Positions 11,851-23,665 of a DNA stretch of 64,000 nt are shown piece after piece. Below the pieces are notes generated by a model, which saw only the letters and a program-made list of their open reading frames with translations, searched no databases and was not told where the DNA came from. The translations under genes and the position numbers were made by a program. Numbering within the stretch: the first letter of the stretch is position 1; every line of letters begins with the position of its first letter. This stretch comes from Aspidapion aeneum (taxonomy: Eukaryota; Arthropoda; Insecta; Coleoptera; Brentidae), in assembly GCA_963576565.1 (NCBI GenBank), contig OY755046.1, forward strand, positions 51,144,786 to 51,208,785, in the 5' to 3' direction.

Positions 11851-12879
11851 ATTTTTTGGCCACCAAAGACCTTTTGTTTTTGGTCATCCAGGGGCTCAAT
11901 TTAGAACGGGTTGAGTCTGTTGAGCACCCTTAAACCTAAAATATAGTCCCCAAACGCAATGAACATCATAATTTATCAGAAGCGAACTGATCAAGTTACG
12001 TGAAAAAATTACCAATTTTCTTTTTCCGTGGCGGCATTTTTTGCGAAAAGTACTTAATTCTTCTAAAGTGTAACTTTTTTCGAAAATTACCTAATTTTTC
12101 GAAAATTTTTGCCTACAGCACAATTTTTTGTAATTTTCTTGTTGTTTCTTCTTAGTGATTTTTCCCAAAAATTATAAAAAATTTCTCCTGTGTCGCGATT
12201 TTTGTTAATTTTTTAGTATTTTATCATATTGCAAACTTTGTTTTCTATACGGCGCCAGCGCCACTGTTTACTAAAAGTGCTTAACTTTTTTTCGTCTCTT
12301 TTTGAATATTTTCTACAACTATTTTTCTGTGGTGTAATTTTTTCCGACAAGTAAATTTTTTTACGTTTTTAGTATTTTTTTAATATTCCAGAAACTGTCT
12401 GTACGAACAGTGCTTCATTCTTTTTTAAAATTCTACTTGCGTCGCCATTTTGTTCCTACAAATCTTTTTCTGTGACGCAATTTTTTCCGAAAAGTACCTA
12501 CTTTTTTCGATTTTCTAGTTGTTTATTTAGATTTGAATTTTTTTTTCTACTTAGATTACAAATTTTTTATTTAACGTGAGGCGTGTTAAGCCAGCTTACC
12601 CCCCTGCCCAACCTATTTTGTTTGCTTAGTTCTTTTTTGCAAATGGTTCGGCTTTTTGCGGCTCTTTGGGCAAAGTTTTTTCAAGGTGGTTTTTTTTATT
12701 TGTTTTTATGTAAATTCCCCTTATTCGGTCGCAAGAGATTTTTTTTAGGTTATATCAAACTTTTTTAGGACGGTTTTTCAAACTGACCGGTTTGTCCGGC
12801 TTTTTTATCGAAAATCCGGCTTCTTTTTTGTCTTTAACGTCCTCCTTTTACGCTAAACACATATTGTCACCCTATTAAA
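11851..12879. other. No gene seen
   Basis: T-rich sequence with no recognised coding region. Short open frames are low complexity. Confidence 0.4.
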
Positions 12880-12957
12880 TTGTACTTCTACTATACGTAT
12901 AAAAATATCATTTTTACCTTCCTGACTTATATTTTTATACGTATAGTAGAAGCACAA
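12880..12957. repeat. 29-bp-arm hairpin
   Basis: Arms 12880-12908 and 12929-12957 are complementary with a single mismatch (GTAC against GCAC) around a 20-nt loop. The core is CTACTATACGTATAAAAATA. Its size is compatible with a pre-miRNA-like hairpin or a small palindromic element. No direct-repeat flank is seen. Confidence 0.8.
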
Positions 12958-13737
12958 TAACAAGTCCTGATAAAAAGATAAACACACACTCATATGTAAC
13001 GAGAATATTTATGGTACCCAGAACATGGTATAAAACCCGTTGACTGTCTAAACTAGGCTCCAACTAGGTATACCTACTACTGCCATAAACAATTACGTAG
13101 GTACCCACGTTGGGTACCAGAATAAAGATTTACAATGGACTACTAGTTGCTCGTTAGGACATTGTCAGAAGAAATCTGAGCTGAGAATATAAGAAGCGTA
13201 AATGTACCAAGACTTTTATTACGAGCTTAATCACTCTCAAGTCGAGATTTTGAAACCCTATTATAATTCATAACATTTAAAACACCAACAGAAAAGCTTG
13301 TGTAGACTTGCAAGTAAAGCCCATCACATATAAAAATGCATAGCGCATAGCATAAGCTCCGATCAATCAGCTACGGACTTTTCATACGCAAATCCAATAT
13401 GGCCGCGGCTATTCTTTCGCTGATTAGTTGAAAGCCTATGCTACGCGTTCTGCGGCCTATGCAAGTTTGTGTATGATCAGCTTAACTTTTTACTTTGTTA
13501 ATGGTCCTCGCTACACTAGAAGTAGTAAATCAACTTGACAACCTACTCGGCACACGTTGATCGGGGGGTTTTGACCTGTTGGTATCCTGTGTAAGGGATG
13601 AAAGAATATTTGCCGGGTAAACTGATGTCGATCTGTTTTTCTCTAATGTTCAATTTTGTCTTTAGGAACAAGAATTTCTGATATTTAAGCCAATAACAGC
13701 TCGAAGTCCCGCTTTCCGAACCCCGTAACCAATGATA
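12958..13737. other. No gene seen
   Basis: Spacer left of the mariner relic. No recognised motif. Confidence 0.4.
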
Positions 13738-15150
13738 TGAGGGTTGTCTTTTAAGTTTTGCATATACAGCTGAAATAAAGCAATAGATAACTTTTAAGAC
13801 TTTATTGTTTCTCGAAGTATTCTCCACGAAAATGAAAGCACTTTTGCATGCGCTCAGACCAGTTCCCAAAGCTGTAATTCAACTCGTGTGTTGGTACTGT
13901 CAAACTTGCATTCTTGAAGGCGTCGGCTGCTTCTTCTGGCGACTGAAATCTTTGACCACGGAGTCCATTCTTGATTTTCGGAAAAGTATAGAAATCTTTT
14001 GGACTTAGGTCAGGACTGTATGGAGGATGGTCCAACAATTCGACGTTTTGTTGAGTTAAAAATTCAATGGTTTTTTGTGCTTTCTGCGAACTTGCATGGA
14101 CTTGGTGGAGGATGATTTGTCCAGTAGTAACAGTCCTTTGATCTTCCAGAGGAATTGTTGCTACACAACCTGCTTTTGAGACAACTGTCGCGACGATCTC
14201 TTTGGATACACTTCGAAAACGGATGGCTTTTGTTGACTTTTCTGCATTTTGGATATTTTTGGATTTATATAAGTAAATCCACGATTCAGTACCACTGACA
14301 ATGCTGTACACGTTTTTTGAGTTTCCTGCCTAAAAGCGGTCTACAGTTTTCTAACACCAATTGACCCAGCATCTTTCTGTTCTTCAGTTAACAGATGCGG
14401 TATCCAGCGAAAAACTAATTTTCTTACGCCTAATTTTTCATACAAATTTTTTTGAATTGAAGTCTGAAATTCCCAATGAAGTCTCAATCTCGCCATATGT
14501 TACATGTCGATCTTCCTTGATGAGCATGCACACAGCATCGATGTTTTGGATCGTCGCTACAGCTAATCCGACCACGCTTGAATTGGACCCCGTTATGCAA
14601 TAAGGAACCAACTGACTCTCTTACTGTTTTGAGAAAATCGCGAAAGACAGGCGTGAGTTTTACTCCAATTTAAATTTTTGTAGTTTTGCAAGATAGTTCT
14701 ATTGTCCCGCAGATGGCGCTGACATGATAAAACTTTGGATCTTTATTGCAGAATAATAAAGCAGTAATTTTCGGTGGTAAAATCTTGATTTTTTGGAAAT
14801 TGCCGGTTGGTTCCTTATTGCATAATGGGGTCCAATTATTCTTCAAACCAACGAGAAACTGTCGACTGATGTGGTGCTTCATTACTAAAAACAGAAATCA
14901 ACTCGGCAACGCATTCTTGTTGAGATATTTCCTTTGTATGTTGTGAAAATTTATAGGCCGAAAATGTTCTCGGTTGATTCCATTTTTCGACTGATTTGTT
15001 AACTTAAAAAATTCACTGTAGCTACAAACCTATATGTATCGCACTGACATTTTGAATTCATGTTAGTAAAAGATTGAGGTTAAGTTTTGAGTAACGACAT
15101 TCGATCAGTATTGCCCTCTTTGTTCCTATATGCAAAATATAAAAGCACTA
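13738..15150 (-). mobile_element. mariner-family transposon, inactive
   Basis: Imperfect terminal inverted repeats share CTTTTA(A/T)(G/A)TTTTGCATATA at about 13748-13768 and, inverted, at about 15128-15148. At about 1.4 kb it is close to the usual 1.3 kb of mariner. The transposase is coded on the minus strand in several broken frames, so the element is dead. Confidence 0.8.
13802..14311 (-). pseudogene. mariner transposase, catalytic C-terminal part
   Basis: A 169-codon minus-strand frame contains the mariner signature HPPYSPDLSPKDFYTFPKIK, which holds the third catalytic Asp of the DD34D triad, followed by GLRGQRF and a C-terminal helix region ending HFRGEYFEKQ. The frame starts within the catalytic domain. 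The N-terminal DNA-binding part is found in other frames at about 14600-15000, for example APHQSTVSRWFEE near 14850. An intact mariner transposase has about 345 residues, so this copy is split by frameshifts and stops. Confidence 0.8.
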
Positions 15151-15797
15151 CCATGACCTTTACCATGACCTTTTAAAAAAATATGCTGGTCTACTTGGAC
15201 TTGGATAGGTTCTGTCAGAGGATTTTCTAGATGGCTTAGAGGTTGTTAAAGCGACTGACCAACCCAATGAGATTACTCTTAAAAAAAGATCCAGATAGGT
15301 AATTGAAAAATTAATTTATATTAAAATGTTTTTTTTTTTCAGGTGACTACATGGAAGTAGATAGACTCATTACCTGGTAAGTTTTCATCATGCATTCTTG
15401 TTTTTGACTCTTTATTAGCATAGGATGGATAAACTACTAGTAGTACTATAGGGGAGGTCTAAGGCCTGGAAAGTGCTCTCCGTCGTTAAAACATTCAACG
15501 GGATGTTCTTCTCGTACTTAGGGCATGTTTTAAATTAACAGTAGTCACATTTTCATAAGATTCGCCATTCTAATTTTGTTTTGCTGAAACCGCCTTCAGA
15601 TGTTCAAATTGCTCCATACCTTGTGTAGCTACTGAAGCTTTTACTCTTTGATCCTTTGCTGGTTGCTGGAGAGACCAGGGCCTAGAACCTATAGGAACCT
15701 TACATTATTTGCCTTTATAAGGTCATTAAGTGCGTTAGATTATTCTTAAACTAGCATGGATCTAGGAACCACCGTATACGGTACCTTTAGTACCGCC

Positions 15798-15798
<1 letters not shown>
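15151..15798. other. No confirmed gene; possible 34-nt exon
   Basis: No protein family recognised. At 15343-15376 a 34-nt segment sits between a strong polypyrimidine-CAG acceptor and a GTAAGT donor and could be an internal exon. The preceding segment (about 15215-15295) is open for about 30 codons but ends in an in-frame TAG just before a possible donor. No gene model is supported. Confidence 0.3.

Positions 15799-15841
<43 letters not shown>
15799..15841. repeat. (AT)n microsatellite
   Basis: About 21 uninterrupted AT dinucleotides. Confidence 0.95.
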
Positions 15842-15844
<3 letters not shown>

Positions 15845-16810
15845 TCTTTTCCCGAGCTTTTTTCTTTAGCCGCATCTTTTAAAGCGGAATATTTTACCTG
15901 GAAAATCGTCTACTAAATTCCGTGTGAGTAGAGACTCTTTAGGGTTCTCTACCTGGGAGTAGCTTCTTTTAATGCCTCTGTTCTCCAAGTCTGGATAAAC
16001 CTATATTACTGACAAGTTTTATCTAGACTTGGAGTCTAAGTTAGACTTCTAGCTCCACTATCAGTCTTATATTTTTGGCTTCAGAGTTTTCAGGATTTAG
16101 TAGGATCTAGGAATAGGATCTTCATAAGCTACGGAGACATGCTATAATGGAATATATGCGGGTCAAAGAAAATTAGATTCCTCGATAAGCAAGGTTTTTG
16201 ATTTACAAAACTTTCGAAAAAAACCTATCACATGTTCGTTAGTTCTAGCGACATCTTGCGAATAGCCCCGAACTAATCGAATCAATATGGTAAGACCAAT
16301 TGCCGTGCAGTTTTTTTTACTTTTATGCCATCTTTGTAATCAGCTTTGAATTAAAAATAACGAAGGCAGATTCACATAAAGCAGTTCCATTTTTTTTACT
16401 CGGAGTTAAAAGAGTATTAACAATGGACGAAAATTGGTTTAAAAAAAAACAATTTTTATTATGATTTAATGACACCAGATGAACCAGTATTTGTCAAATA
16501 AGATTTTAATGTGAATCTTACGACAAAATCCAAAGCAACAGCAGAACAGTAGTCGTACTGAAAGATTTATTCCTTATAAAATGACTGTGCTCACATCATT
16601 ATAGAAAAAGAAAATTATTTTGACATCATGACGGCTTGGTCTATTATGTGGCTTCGACTTTTCTTCTTGCGGTTTGCTGTTTCTCGTTAACCACCCACAA
16701 GGCATTATTATCTATTATTTGCGTGCACTTGATTGGGCGGATAAACCAAGTCAAACGACTTAATTTTTACTCTATGCTCGATTCTAAGGATTTTGGTCAC
16801 ATAGAATCAG
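15842..16810. other. No gene seen
   Basis: Spacer. No coding pattern or recognised element. Confidence 0.4.
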
Positions 16811-16975
16811 TAACGCACCCAGGATTATGTCTTGGGGGGGCCCGAGGCCTCATAATGTCGTATTTCATGCTATTTTTTGTGTTTATTCATGAAATATGTG
16901 GAAAATATATACAAAAATCATAGTATTGGGGGGGGGCCCGGGCCCCGACCCCCCCCCCTTGGGTGCGCCCATGCG
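16811..16975. mobile_element. Small inverted-repeat element with CGCACCCA ends and G/C tracts
   Basis: CGCACCCAGGA near 16814 faces the inverse TGGGTGCG near 16960. Inside are a G7 and a G9 tract with CCCGAGG/CCCGGG. This resembles the G-run MITEs at 7220 and 40304 but has different ends. The boundaries are approximate. Confidence 0.5.
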
Positions 16976-17403
16976 TAGAATTATAGTCGTAAGTCGTATC
17001 AAAGCTATAAAACCCACAAAAAAGTTGTTATGGTTACAATAGGGTAATATTGTCATTAACAATAGACACATGCCAAAAATTATCATTGTACTGGATAACC
17101 TATTAAAGAAAGAAGTTGGTTCCTTGGTTAATTTATGATACAATATTGACTATTGAAAATTTGACGAATATTTTTTGCTGCTTTTATAGCTTTTTCTTCA
17201 CTTTAAATACGAGCACATTATTTCTTGTTTTTTATGGTGTGCAATCTGCGGCGTATTAAAAAATTAATTGTTATATATCAAAGAATCATTATCTTTATCA
17301 AACAGAAAAAATCAATCAATACCTAAATGTTCCTAAGACATTAACGTGTAAGCAAAACAGAAAATGAGAGAGATGAAGCTGAGACAAAATACAATCTTCC
17401 ATA

Positions 17404-17600
17404 TTATGTACTTTGATCCAGCAATGAAGATGTAAACACAGAATATAGATCAAAATATATCTCTTTTATACTGTTATTAAAACAGCTTCCATCCTGATCT
17501 GCCAAATTCTCCAGCAATGCAGATGGAAACACAGAACATAGATCGAAGTATATTTCTTTTATACTAATATTAAAGCAGGTTCCATCCTTATCTTTCAAAT
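17404..17600. repeat. Two-copy ~105-bp tandem duplication
   Basis: The segment around CACAGAATATAGATCAAAAT is repeated as CACAGAACATAGATCGAAGT about 105 bp further on, with the surrounding sequence. The minus-strand open frame across it simply repeats the KEIYFDL segment and is not recognised as a gene. Confidence 0.75.
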
Positions 17601-17993
17601 TCTCGAGCTTTAAGAGCGAAAGAGATACGCTCGATTACATGCAACAAGAACCTCCCTATAGACTAAGTACCGCGTAGTAAAAATTAAACTCATCTCAGGA
17701 TGCCGCGGACAGGTTACATCCTTCTCAAGCCATCCCAAAAGAGATGCGGCTAGTCAGAATGATCAGGTTTCAAAACAAATCAAGAGTTATGCATAAATAT
17801 GAATATGTACTATATTCCCACATGTCAATGTCCTAGATGGAAGCTATGAGCCCGGAGACCTCCTTACATCTAATTATTTGCTTTTACTAGCTTGATGCCA
17901 CAATCATACTTAATAAATGTACATGGATGCCATCAGATCAAAGAGCCCGTAATGCCTAATAAACTACATAAGGGCTGGCCACAACAAATCGGT

Positions 17994-18550
17994 AATGTCT
18001 TGTATAGTATCTATAGGATTACCAAAACACTACTAAAGAAAGGAATATAGAAAAATTGGGTTATATTATGTATACTAAAGGAATATACTTTATGTAAATG
18101 GAGGCCACAAGATGTCTTGTAGACTGTATATTAATCTGTGTACTTAACTACATATGTTTTTTTGTACTTGAAACAATAATATACGCGTTTTGTTCCGTTT
18201 GTTATTAGGGGTCGATGGTTGTTTTTTATTGGTAAATTTTTCATTAATAGCGAGCACTTTTTTGCGTTCATATGTATTTTAATCTGATTGAAGTCCATGT
18301 GTTATTTAGACGTTTTAAAACTGTTTCGCAAATCATCGCGCTATCAGTACGATAATATCACAAGCTGCGTTGCCCCCTTTTATTTCAATTTTCCCCAAAT
18401 CGATAGTGCTATAAAATGAATGAAAAGAGAGATTTTTTAGCCTTTTTTTGTAAAGCTGGTTAATGCTGGAAAAAAAATCAAAAGGGTTTAGAACCCAGTT
18501 TTTTATTTTTTCCTGTATTTTTTTCGGTCTCAAGCTGAATAGCACACACT
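17994..18550. repeat. Segmental duplication, copy 1 (uninterrupted)
   Basis: This matches 19074-19208 plus 19974-20310, starting AATGTCTTGTATAGTAT and including TTCCGTTTGTTATTAGGGGT. It preserves the site that is interrupted by a CTGT element in the other copy: the sequence CTGTATATTAATCTGTGTAC is continuous here at about 18124-18143. Confidence 0.85.
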
Positions 18551-18557
18551 TACACAC

Positions 18558-18991
18558 AAGCCATGTTTTGACTTAAACTCTAATTTTCAAAATCTACCCC
18601 CACCCTTAAAAAAAACTAAAATGTATTTTGTTTAACTCCAGACTCAATTACCTATCGTTTGATATCACACACGCCATATTTTCACTTAAACTCTAATTGT
18701 TGAAATCTACCCCCACTCTTTTATTGGGCTTGCGTTTGGTGGATTTTGTTAATTTTTAAATGGGACCATCTCGACCCAAGACCCAGCCTAGGTACCAAAT
18801 TTCATTCAAATCGGGTAAGCGGTTTTTGAGTTATGTGCGTTGGTCGTTACAGACAGACAGACGGCGCGACAAAAAAGTTTCAAAATCATCTGAAACGCAG
18901 AGATATATAAAAAAATTTGAAATCGGAGCAACTTTTTTTTTTCGGAAAAATTAGGATCACCATAGCTCACACTACTATATGTGTGAGCTAA
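18558..18991 (-). mobile_element. CTGT-microsatellite element, copy 1 (shortened, inverted)
   Basis: An inverted, shortened copy of the element at 19209-19973. It has the conserved GAGTTATGTGCGTTGGTCG next to a short (ACAG)n, AAATCGGAGCAAC, and the terminal hairpin AGCTCACACTACTATATGTG with its inverse. It contains only one to two of the internal ~110-bp repeats (marker GATATCACACACGCCATATT). Confidence 0.8.
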
Positions 18992-19073
18992 AATCTCAGA
19001 CTAGTTTACTTCTATTAGCTTACCACATACTAAAGGAACGGGTTTGGAGGCCACAAGGTCAGAAAATCCGAAA

Positions 19074-19379
19074 AATGTCTTGTATAGTATTTATAGGCTT
19101 ACCAAAACCCTACTAAAAAAAGGAATATAGAAAAATTGGGTTATATTATGTGTACTAAAGAAATATACTTTATGTATATGAAGGCCACAAGATGTCTTGT
19201 ATACTGTATTAGCTCACACATATACTATACTATAGTAGTGTGAGCTATGGTGATCCTAATTTTTTCGAGAAAAAAAAAGTTGCTCCGATTTCAAAATTTT
19301 TTATATATCTTTGCGTTTCAGATGATTTTGAAACTTTTTTGTTGCGCCGTCTGTCTGTCTGTCTGTCTGTCTGTCTGTA

Positions 19380-19414
<35 letters not shown>

Positions 19415-20310
19415 ATGTCTGTCTGTAACGACCAACGCGCATAACTCAAAAACCGCTTGGCCGATTTTAATGAAATTTGGTCCCTAGGCTGGGTCTTGGG
19501 TCGAGACGGTCCCATTTAAAATTGAACAAAATCCACCGAACACAAACCAAATAAAAGGGTGAGGGTAGATTTCAAAAATTAGAGTTTATGTGAAAATATG
19601 GCGTGTGTGATATCAAACGAAAGGTAATTGAGTCTAGAGTTAAACAAAATACACTTTAATTTATTTAAAAAAAAGGGTGGGGGTATATTTCAAAAATTAG
19701 AGTTTAAGTGAAAATATGGCGTGTGTGATATCAAACGAAAGGTAATTGAGTCCGGAGTTTAACAAATAACATTTTAGGTTTTGCTTTTTTAAGGGTGGGG
19801 GTAAATTTTAAAAATTTGAGTTTAATTTAAAACATGGCTTGTGTGGTATCAAACGAAAGGTAATTTAGTCTGGAGTTGAATAAAATATATTTCAGTTTTT
19901 AATTATATTAGCTCACACGTACACTATAACTAAAGTACCCAGTGTGAGCTAAGGGGCCCATATATTGGCAGAGTATATTAATCTGTGTACTAAACTACAT
20001 AATATGTTTTTTTGTACTTGAAACAATAATATACACGTTTTGTTCCGATTGTTATTAGGGGTCGACGGTTGTTTTTTATTTGTACATTTTTCATTAATAT
20101 CCAGTCACTTTTTTCGCGTTTATATTTATTTTAATCTGATTGAAGTCCATTTGTTATCCAGACGTTTTAAAACTGTTTCGCAAATCATCGCGCTATCAAT
20201 ACGATATCACATGCTGCGTTGCCTTCTTTTATTTCAATTTTTATAAAGCCCAGTTTTACATTTTTTCGTGTATTTTTTTCGGTCTTATTGAAGCTTAGTA
20301 AGTACACACT
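19074..20310. repeat. Segmental duplication, copy 2 (split by an insertion)
   Basis: Left part 19074-19208 and right part 19974-20310 match 17994-18550. The insertion between them is the CTGT element. Confidence 0.85.
19209..19973 (+). mobile_element. CTGT-microsatellite element, copy 2 (full)
   Basis: It starts TTAGCTCACAC with a short hairpin (TAGCTCACAC against GTGTGAGCTA), then TTGCTCCGATTTC, a (CTGT)n tract at 19358-19428, AACTCAAAAACCGCTTGGCC, and three ~110-bp internal repeats marked GTGTGTGATATCAAACGAAA. It ends with a second GTGTGAGCTAA hairpin and ATATTGGCAGAG. Comparison with the uninterrupted duplicate at 18121 gives a TA insertion site. Non-autonomous. The two terminal hairpins and lack of long TIRs are a little Helitron-like, but the TA duplication argues against simple assignment. 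Confidence 0.85.
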
Positions 20311-20412
20311 CACACACTCATTTAAATATTTAGAGACTGATTGGCAATCATTCGTGATCATAAGCGCAACTATTGGGAGTAAAGATCAGATCAGTTTTTT
20401 AATCTGTTTTCG

Positions 20413-20742
20413 CCGAGGGGTGAACAGCTCTCACAATCGGTGTACACATTTCTCACAATCTGTTCACAATCCTTCACAATCTTTACACAATCCCTCCCAA
20501 TCACCCACAATCTGTCACAATCTCTCACAATCCTTCACAATCTCTCACAATTCTTCACAATCTTACCACAATCCTTCACAATCTTACCACAATCCTTCAC
20601 AATCTTGCCACAATCCCTCACAATCTTGCCACAATCCCTCACAATCTTTCACAATCTTGCCACAATCCCTCACAATCTTAGCAAAAGATTGTGGATTTTC
20701 ACAATCGGTGTACACATTTTGGGTTAGCTGTTCACCCCTCGG
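20413..20742. mobile_element. MITE with internal TCACAATC minisatellite
   Basis: The 17-bp terminal repeat CCGAGGGGTGAACAGCT at 20413-20429 is inverted at 20726-20742. The direct repeat TTTTCG at 20407-20412 and 20743-20748 is a target-site duplication. The interior is almost wholly a degenerate minisatellite of TCACAATCY units, some grouped as TTACCACAATCC or TTGCCACAATCC. CACAATCGGTGTACACATTT occurs just inside both ends. Open frames across the minisatellite are repeat artefacts. Confidence 0.85.
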
Positions 20743-20748
20743 TTTTCG

Positions 20749-21089
20749 CTATCAAATTAGTCCAGAAACTTAGTACTTAACTTTGGCACAATAGACCACG
20801 CGGTGCATAGAGGTCCAGTAGGATCTGACATCACTGTAGAATACAATATTATAAGACTTAACTTGTGAAATCGGAACCAGCATAGCCGGAATGCTTTGTC
20901 TTTACAGGGTGACCCGAATTAGGCACTTATAGGGGGCTTAAGCTGCTTCCAGGAGAGACTGATCCCTTCTTGCGACGCTTATATAATAATAGTAGCGCAC
21001 TGGAAGATGTCCTAGGGGGGGGCTATTTAATTTTATTATTGCTGAAAAATTTGGAAAATATTTTAAAAATCTTAGGATGGAAATTCAAA
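20749..21089. other. No gene seen
   Basis: Spacer with no recognised feature. Confidence 0.4.
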
Positions 21090-21860
21090 TACAGTAGTAA
21101 TTACATAATTTTAAAGCTCGGTTAATACGGAGCATAAACGCGCGTTCCTCGGATAATAAGGGTCTTGTTAATCCGCAGCAGGGCCGTACCAAGGAAAAAA
21201 CTTCCATTTTTGTTTCGTATTTTTCTGTTAGGCGACAAGTCTCTATTCCATACAACAGCGTGCTTTTCACATATGTTAAATTTTACATTCTTTTCTATCT
21301 CCCTGCTGCATAAAATACTGTTAAGACATCCAGTAACCTTTTTTGCTGTTACTATTCTTTTTTCCAGTTCTTTGCAGTATGTTCCTGTCTTATCAAATGC
21401 GACACACATTGTATAAATACTCATAGCATGGAGATATTGTTTGTCCATTGTCTATTTCGGACTCACTTGATTCGTTTCCAATACATAAGTGCTGTGTCTT
21501 GTCCACGTCCACTGTTAATCCCCACTTTTGGTATTATTCCATTAACTTTCTCATCATATACTCTGTCTTCTTTATCATTAGGTACAATTACTTGGTCTTC
21601 AGCAAACTGTAGTTTTTATATGGTAAATCGGTCGTTTAGTTGTATTCCCATGCCGTGTACTTTACGTGTCCAGTTCTTTAGAGCTACTGCGATATATATT
21701 TTTTTTTTAATTGTAGAGATACGACATCCCTGTCTTAAGCCTTTCGTTAGCAGGAATTCTTTTAAAAGTCGATTTCCAATTTTAATTTTTGATTTTGTAT
21801 AGTTTTTTATCGCTTTTATGTATGTATGATTGATATTAGTTTGCCCTAGAACTGTCCATA
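21090..21860 (-). pseudogene. Non-LTR retrotransposon reverse transcriptase fragment, broken
   Basis: Minus-strand frames, in order from 21780 downwards, read KGLRQGC, then ALKNWTRKVHGMGIQLNDR, then LQFAEDQVIVPNDKED (active-site block, AE in place of AD), then a segment around WKRIK and SHLIRQEHTAKNWKKE. This is the reverse transcriptase domain of an insect LINE of the same general type as the relic at 1115-1916. Multiple frame changes and a substituted catalytic residue show it is dead. Confidence 0.7.
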
Positions 21861-22183
21861 ATTTTTCTACTGCGTACTTCTCTTGCTTCGAAAAACAAAA
21901 ATAAAAACTCTGCTGTCCAACAACGGCGCTTGAGATTTTTCTTTTTCATCTTTTTGTTTTCTTTAAAAGCCTGTTTTATTGTATTTTCCTTCGTTTTCAC
22001 CTTACTTCTGCTCTCGAGCACTAATTAACACTTAGGCAACGCCTTGACAGATATATTAGGCGGAAAAATAAGAGATGATTTATCGTTATTTACTGCTGCT
22101 GGCGATGTTGGAAAATAAAAGACTAAAGAAGGGTAAAGGCACGGTCTGTCCAGTAACCATCCAGTAATCTCTATATACTGAAC
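21861..22183. other. No gene seen
   Basis: Spacer. A short Lys-rich minus-strand open frame is low complexity. Confidence 0.4.
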
Positions 22184-22709
22184 TATACAGGGTGTCCCAA
22201 CTAAAAGGTAACAGAGGTTTTTGGGTATTTTTCGTGCGAATTTGGAGAAACGCTACACGCTAGTGGTTCACCCTGTTTTGAAGGCCTTTTGAATGTCTTT
22301 ACAACCGTGTAAAAATTTCAACAATCTATCCATTAGTTTTTGAGATAATTGCCTTCAAACTTTCCAATTTAACATGGACTGATGAAACAAAAATTTAATC
22401 AGAATTTTATATTTTTCGGATTTAGTTTTTATTTTATCACTGCATGTTAAATTTAAAAATTTGAAAGCAAATATCTCAAAAACTAATTGATAGATTTTCT
22501 AAATTTTTACACATATCAATAGGCCCACGTTTCCTATTCAAAATATAGGGGTAAAGTATACCCCTGGAAGATGGCGCGTGCTACAAAAACTTCAAGATAG
22601 CCAAAAGTGATCTCGCAAACAAAATCGACGTATCCGAGCGTTTCTCCAAATTCGCACGAAAAATACCCAAAATCACCTCTGTTATCTTTTAGTTAGGACA
22701 CCCTGTATA
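22184..22709. mobile_element. MITE with TATACAGGGTGTCC ends
   Basis: Terminal inverted repeats of about 60 bp run from TATACAGGGTGTCC through GTATTTTTCGTGCGAATTTG to the GAGAAACGCT block, and back at 22640-22709. The TA at the borders is compatible with a TA target site. No transposase frame lies inside. Ends of the type CAGGGTGTCC are widespread in insect MITEs. Confidence 0.85.
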
Positions 22710-22929
22710 GGCGTCGATACACATAAAAGTGAGGTAAAAATATTAAAAATGTTTTCTACAGGATCATTCTTTTGAAAGCCATACAAAGTCGTTGCTCGTA
22801 TGTCACGGATTCTTTTTATTTTTTGTATTTTTGTAGTACTTGATCCACTTAACTCAAAAATGTTTATACAGGGAACAAAATTTTGGATATCAGCCTTTTT
22901 CATCACAAACATTGATTTGACTAGTTTTT

Positions 22930-23665
22930 TTAGCTCACACATATACTATACTATAGTAGTGTGAGCTATGGTGATCCTAATTTTTTCGAGAAAAAAAAAG
23001 TTGCTCCGATTTCAAAAATTTTTATATATCTTTGCGTTTCAGATGATTTTGAAACTTTTTTCTTGCGCCGTCTGTCTGTCTGTCTGTCTGTCTGTATATC
23101 TGTCTGTATGTCTGTCTGTAACGACCAACGCGCATAACTCAAAAACCGCTTGACCTATTTTAATGAAATTTGGTACCTAGGCTGGGTTTTGGGCCGAGAT
23201 GGTCCCATTTAAAAATGAACAAAATCCACCGAACACAAACCAAATAAAAGGGTGGGGGTAGATTTCAAAAATTAGAGTTTATGGGAAAATATGGCGTGTG
23301 TGATATCAAACGAAAGGTAATTGAGTCTGGAGTTAAACAAAATACATTTTAATTTATTTAAAAAAAAGGGGGGGGTATATTTCAAAAATTAGAGTTTAAG
23401 TGAAAATATGGCGTGTGTGATATCAAACGAAAGGTAATTGAGTCCGGAGTTTAACAAAATACATTTTAGTTTTTGTTTTTTTAAGGGTGGGGGTAGATTT
23501 CAAATATTTGAATTGAAGTCAAAACATGGCTTGTGTGGTATCAAACAAAAGGTGATTTAGTCTGGAGTTGAATAAAATATATTTTAGTTTTTAGTTATAC
23601 TAGCTTACACGTACACTATAACTATAGTACCTAGTGTGAGCTTAGGGGCCCATATATTGGCAGAG
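22930..23665 (+). mobile_element. CTGT-microsatellite element, copy 3
   Basis: Same order of parts as 19209-19973: a starting AGCTCACAC hairpin, TTGCTCCGATTTC, a shorter (CTGT)n at 23070-23118, the AACTCAAAAACCGCTTGACC block, three internal repeats with GTGTGTGATATCAAACGAAA, and a terminal hairpin followed by ATATTGGCAGAG. Confidence 0.9.

Noticed and set aside
12880..12957. Micro-hairpin class with flanking direct repeats
   Set aside because: The hairpin is clear, but no 8-10 bp direct repeat flanks it, so it was not grouped with the three others.
19240..19515. Open frames on both strands through the (CTGT)n tract
   Set aside because: They only translate the tetranucleotide repeat (CLSV or RQTD units) and lie in a transposable element.
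20219..20773. 184-codon frame rich in SQSFTI/HNPSQS
   Set aside because: It is the translation of the TCACAATC minisatellite within a MITE bounded by its own TIR and TSD.
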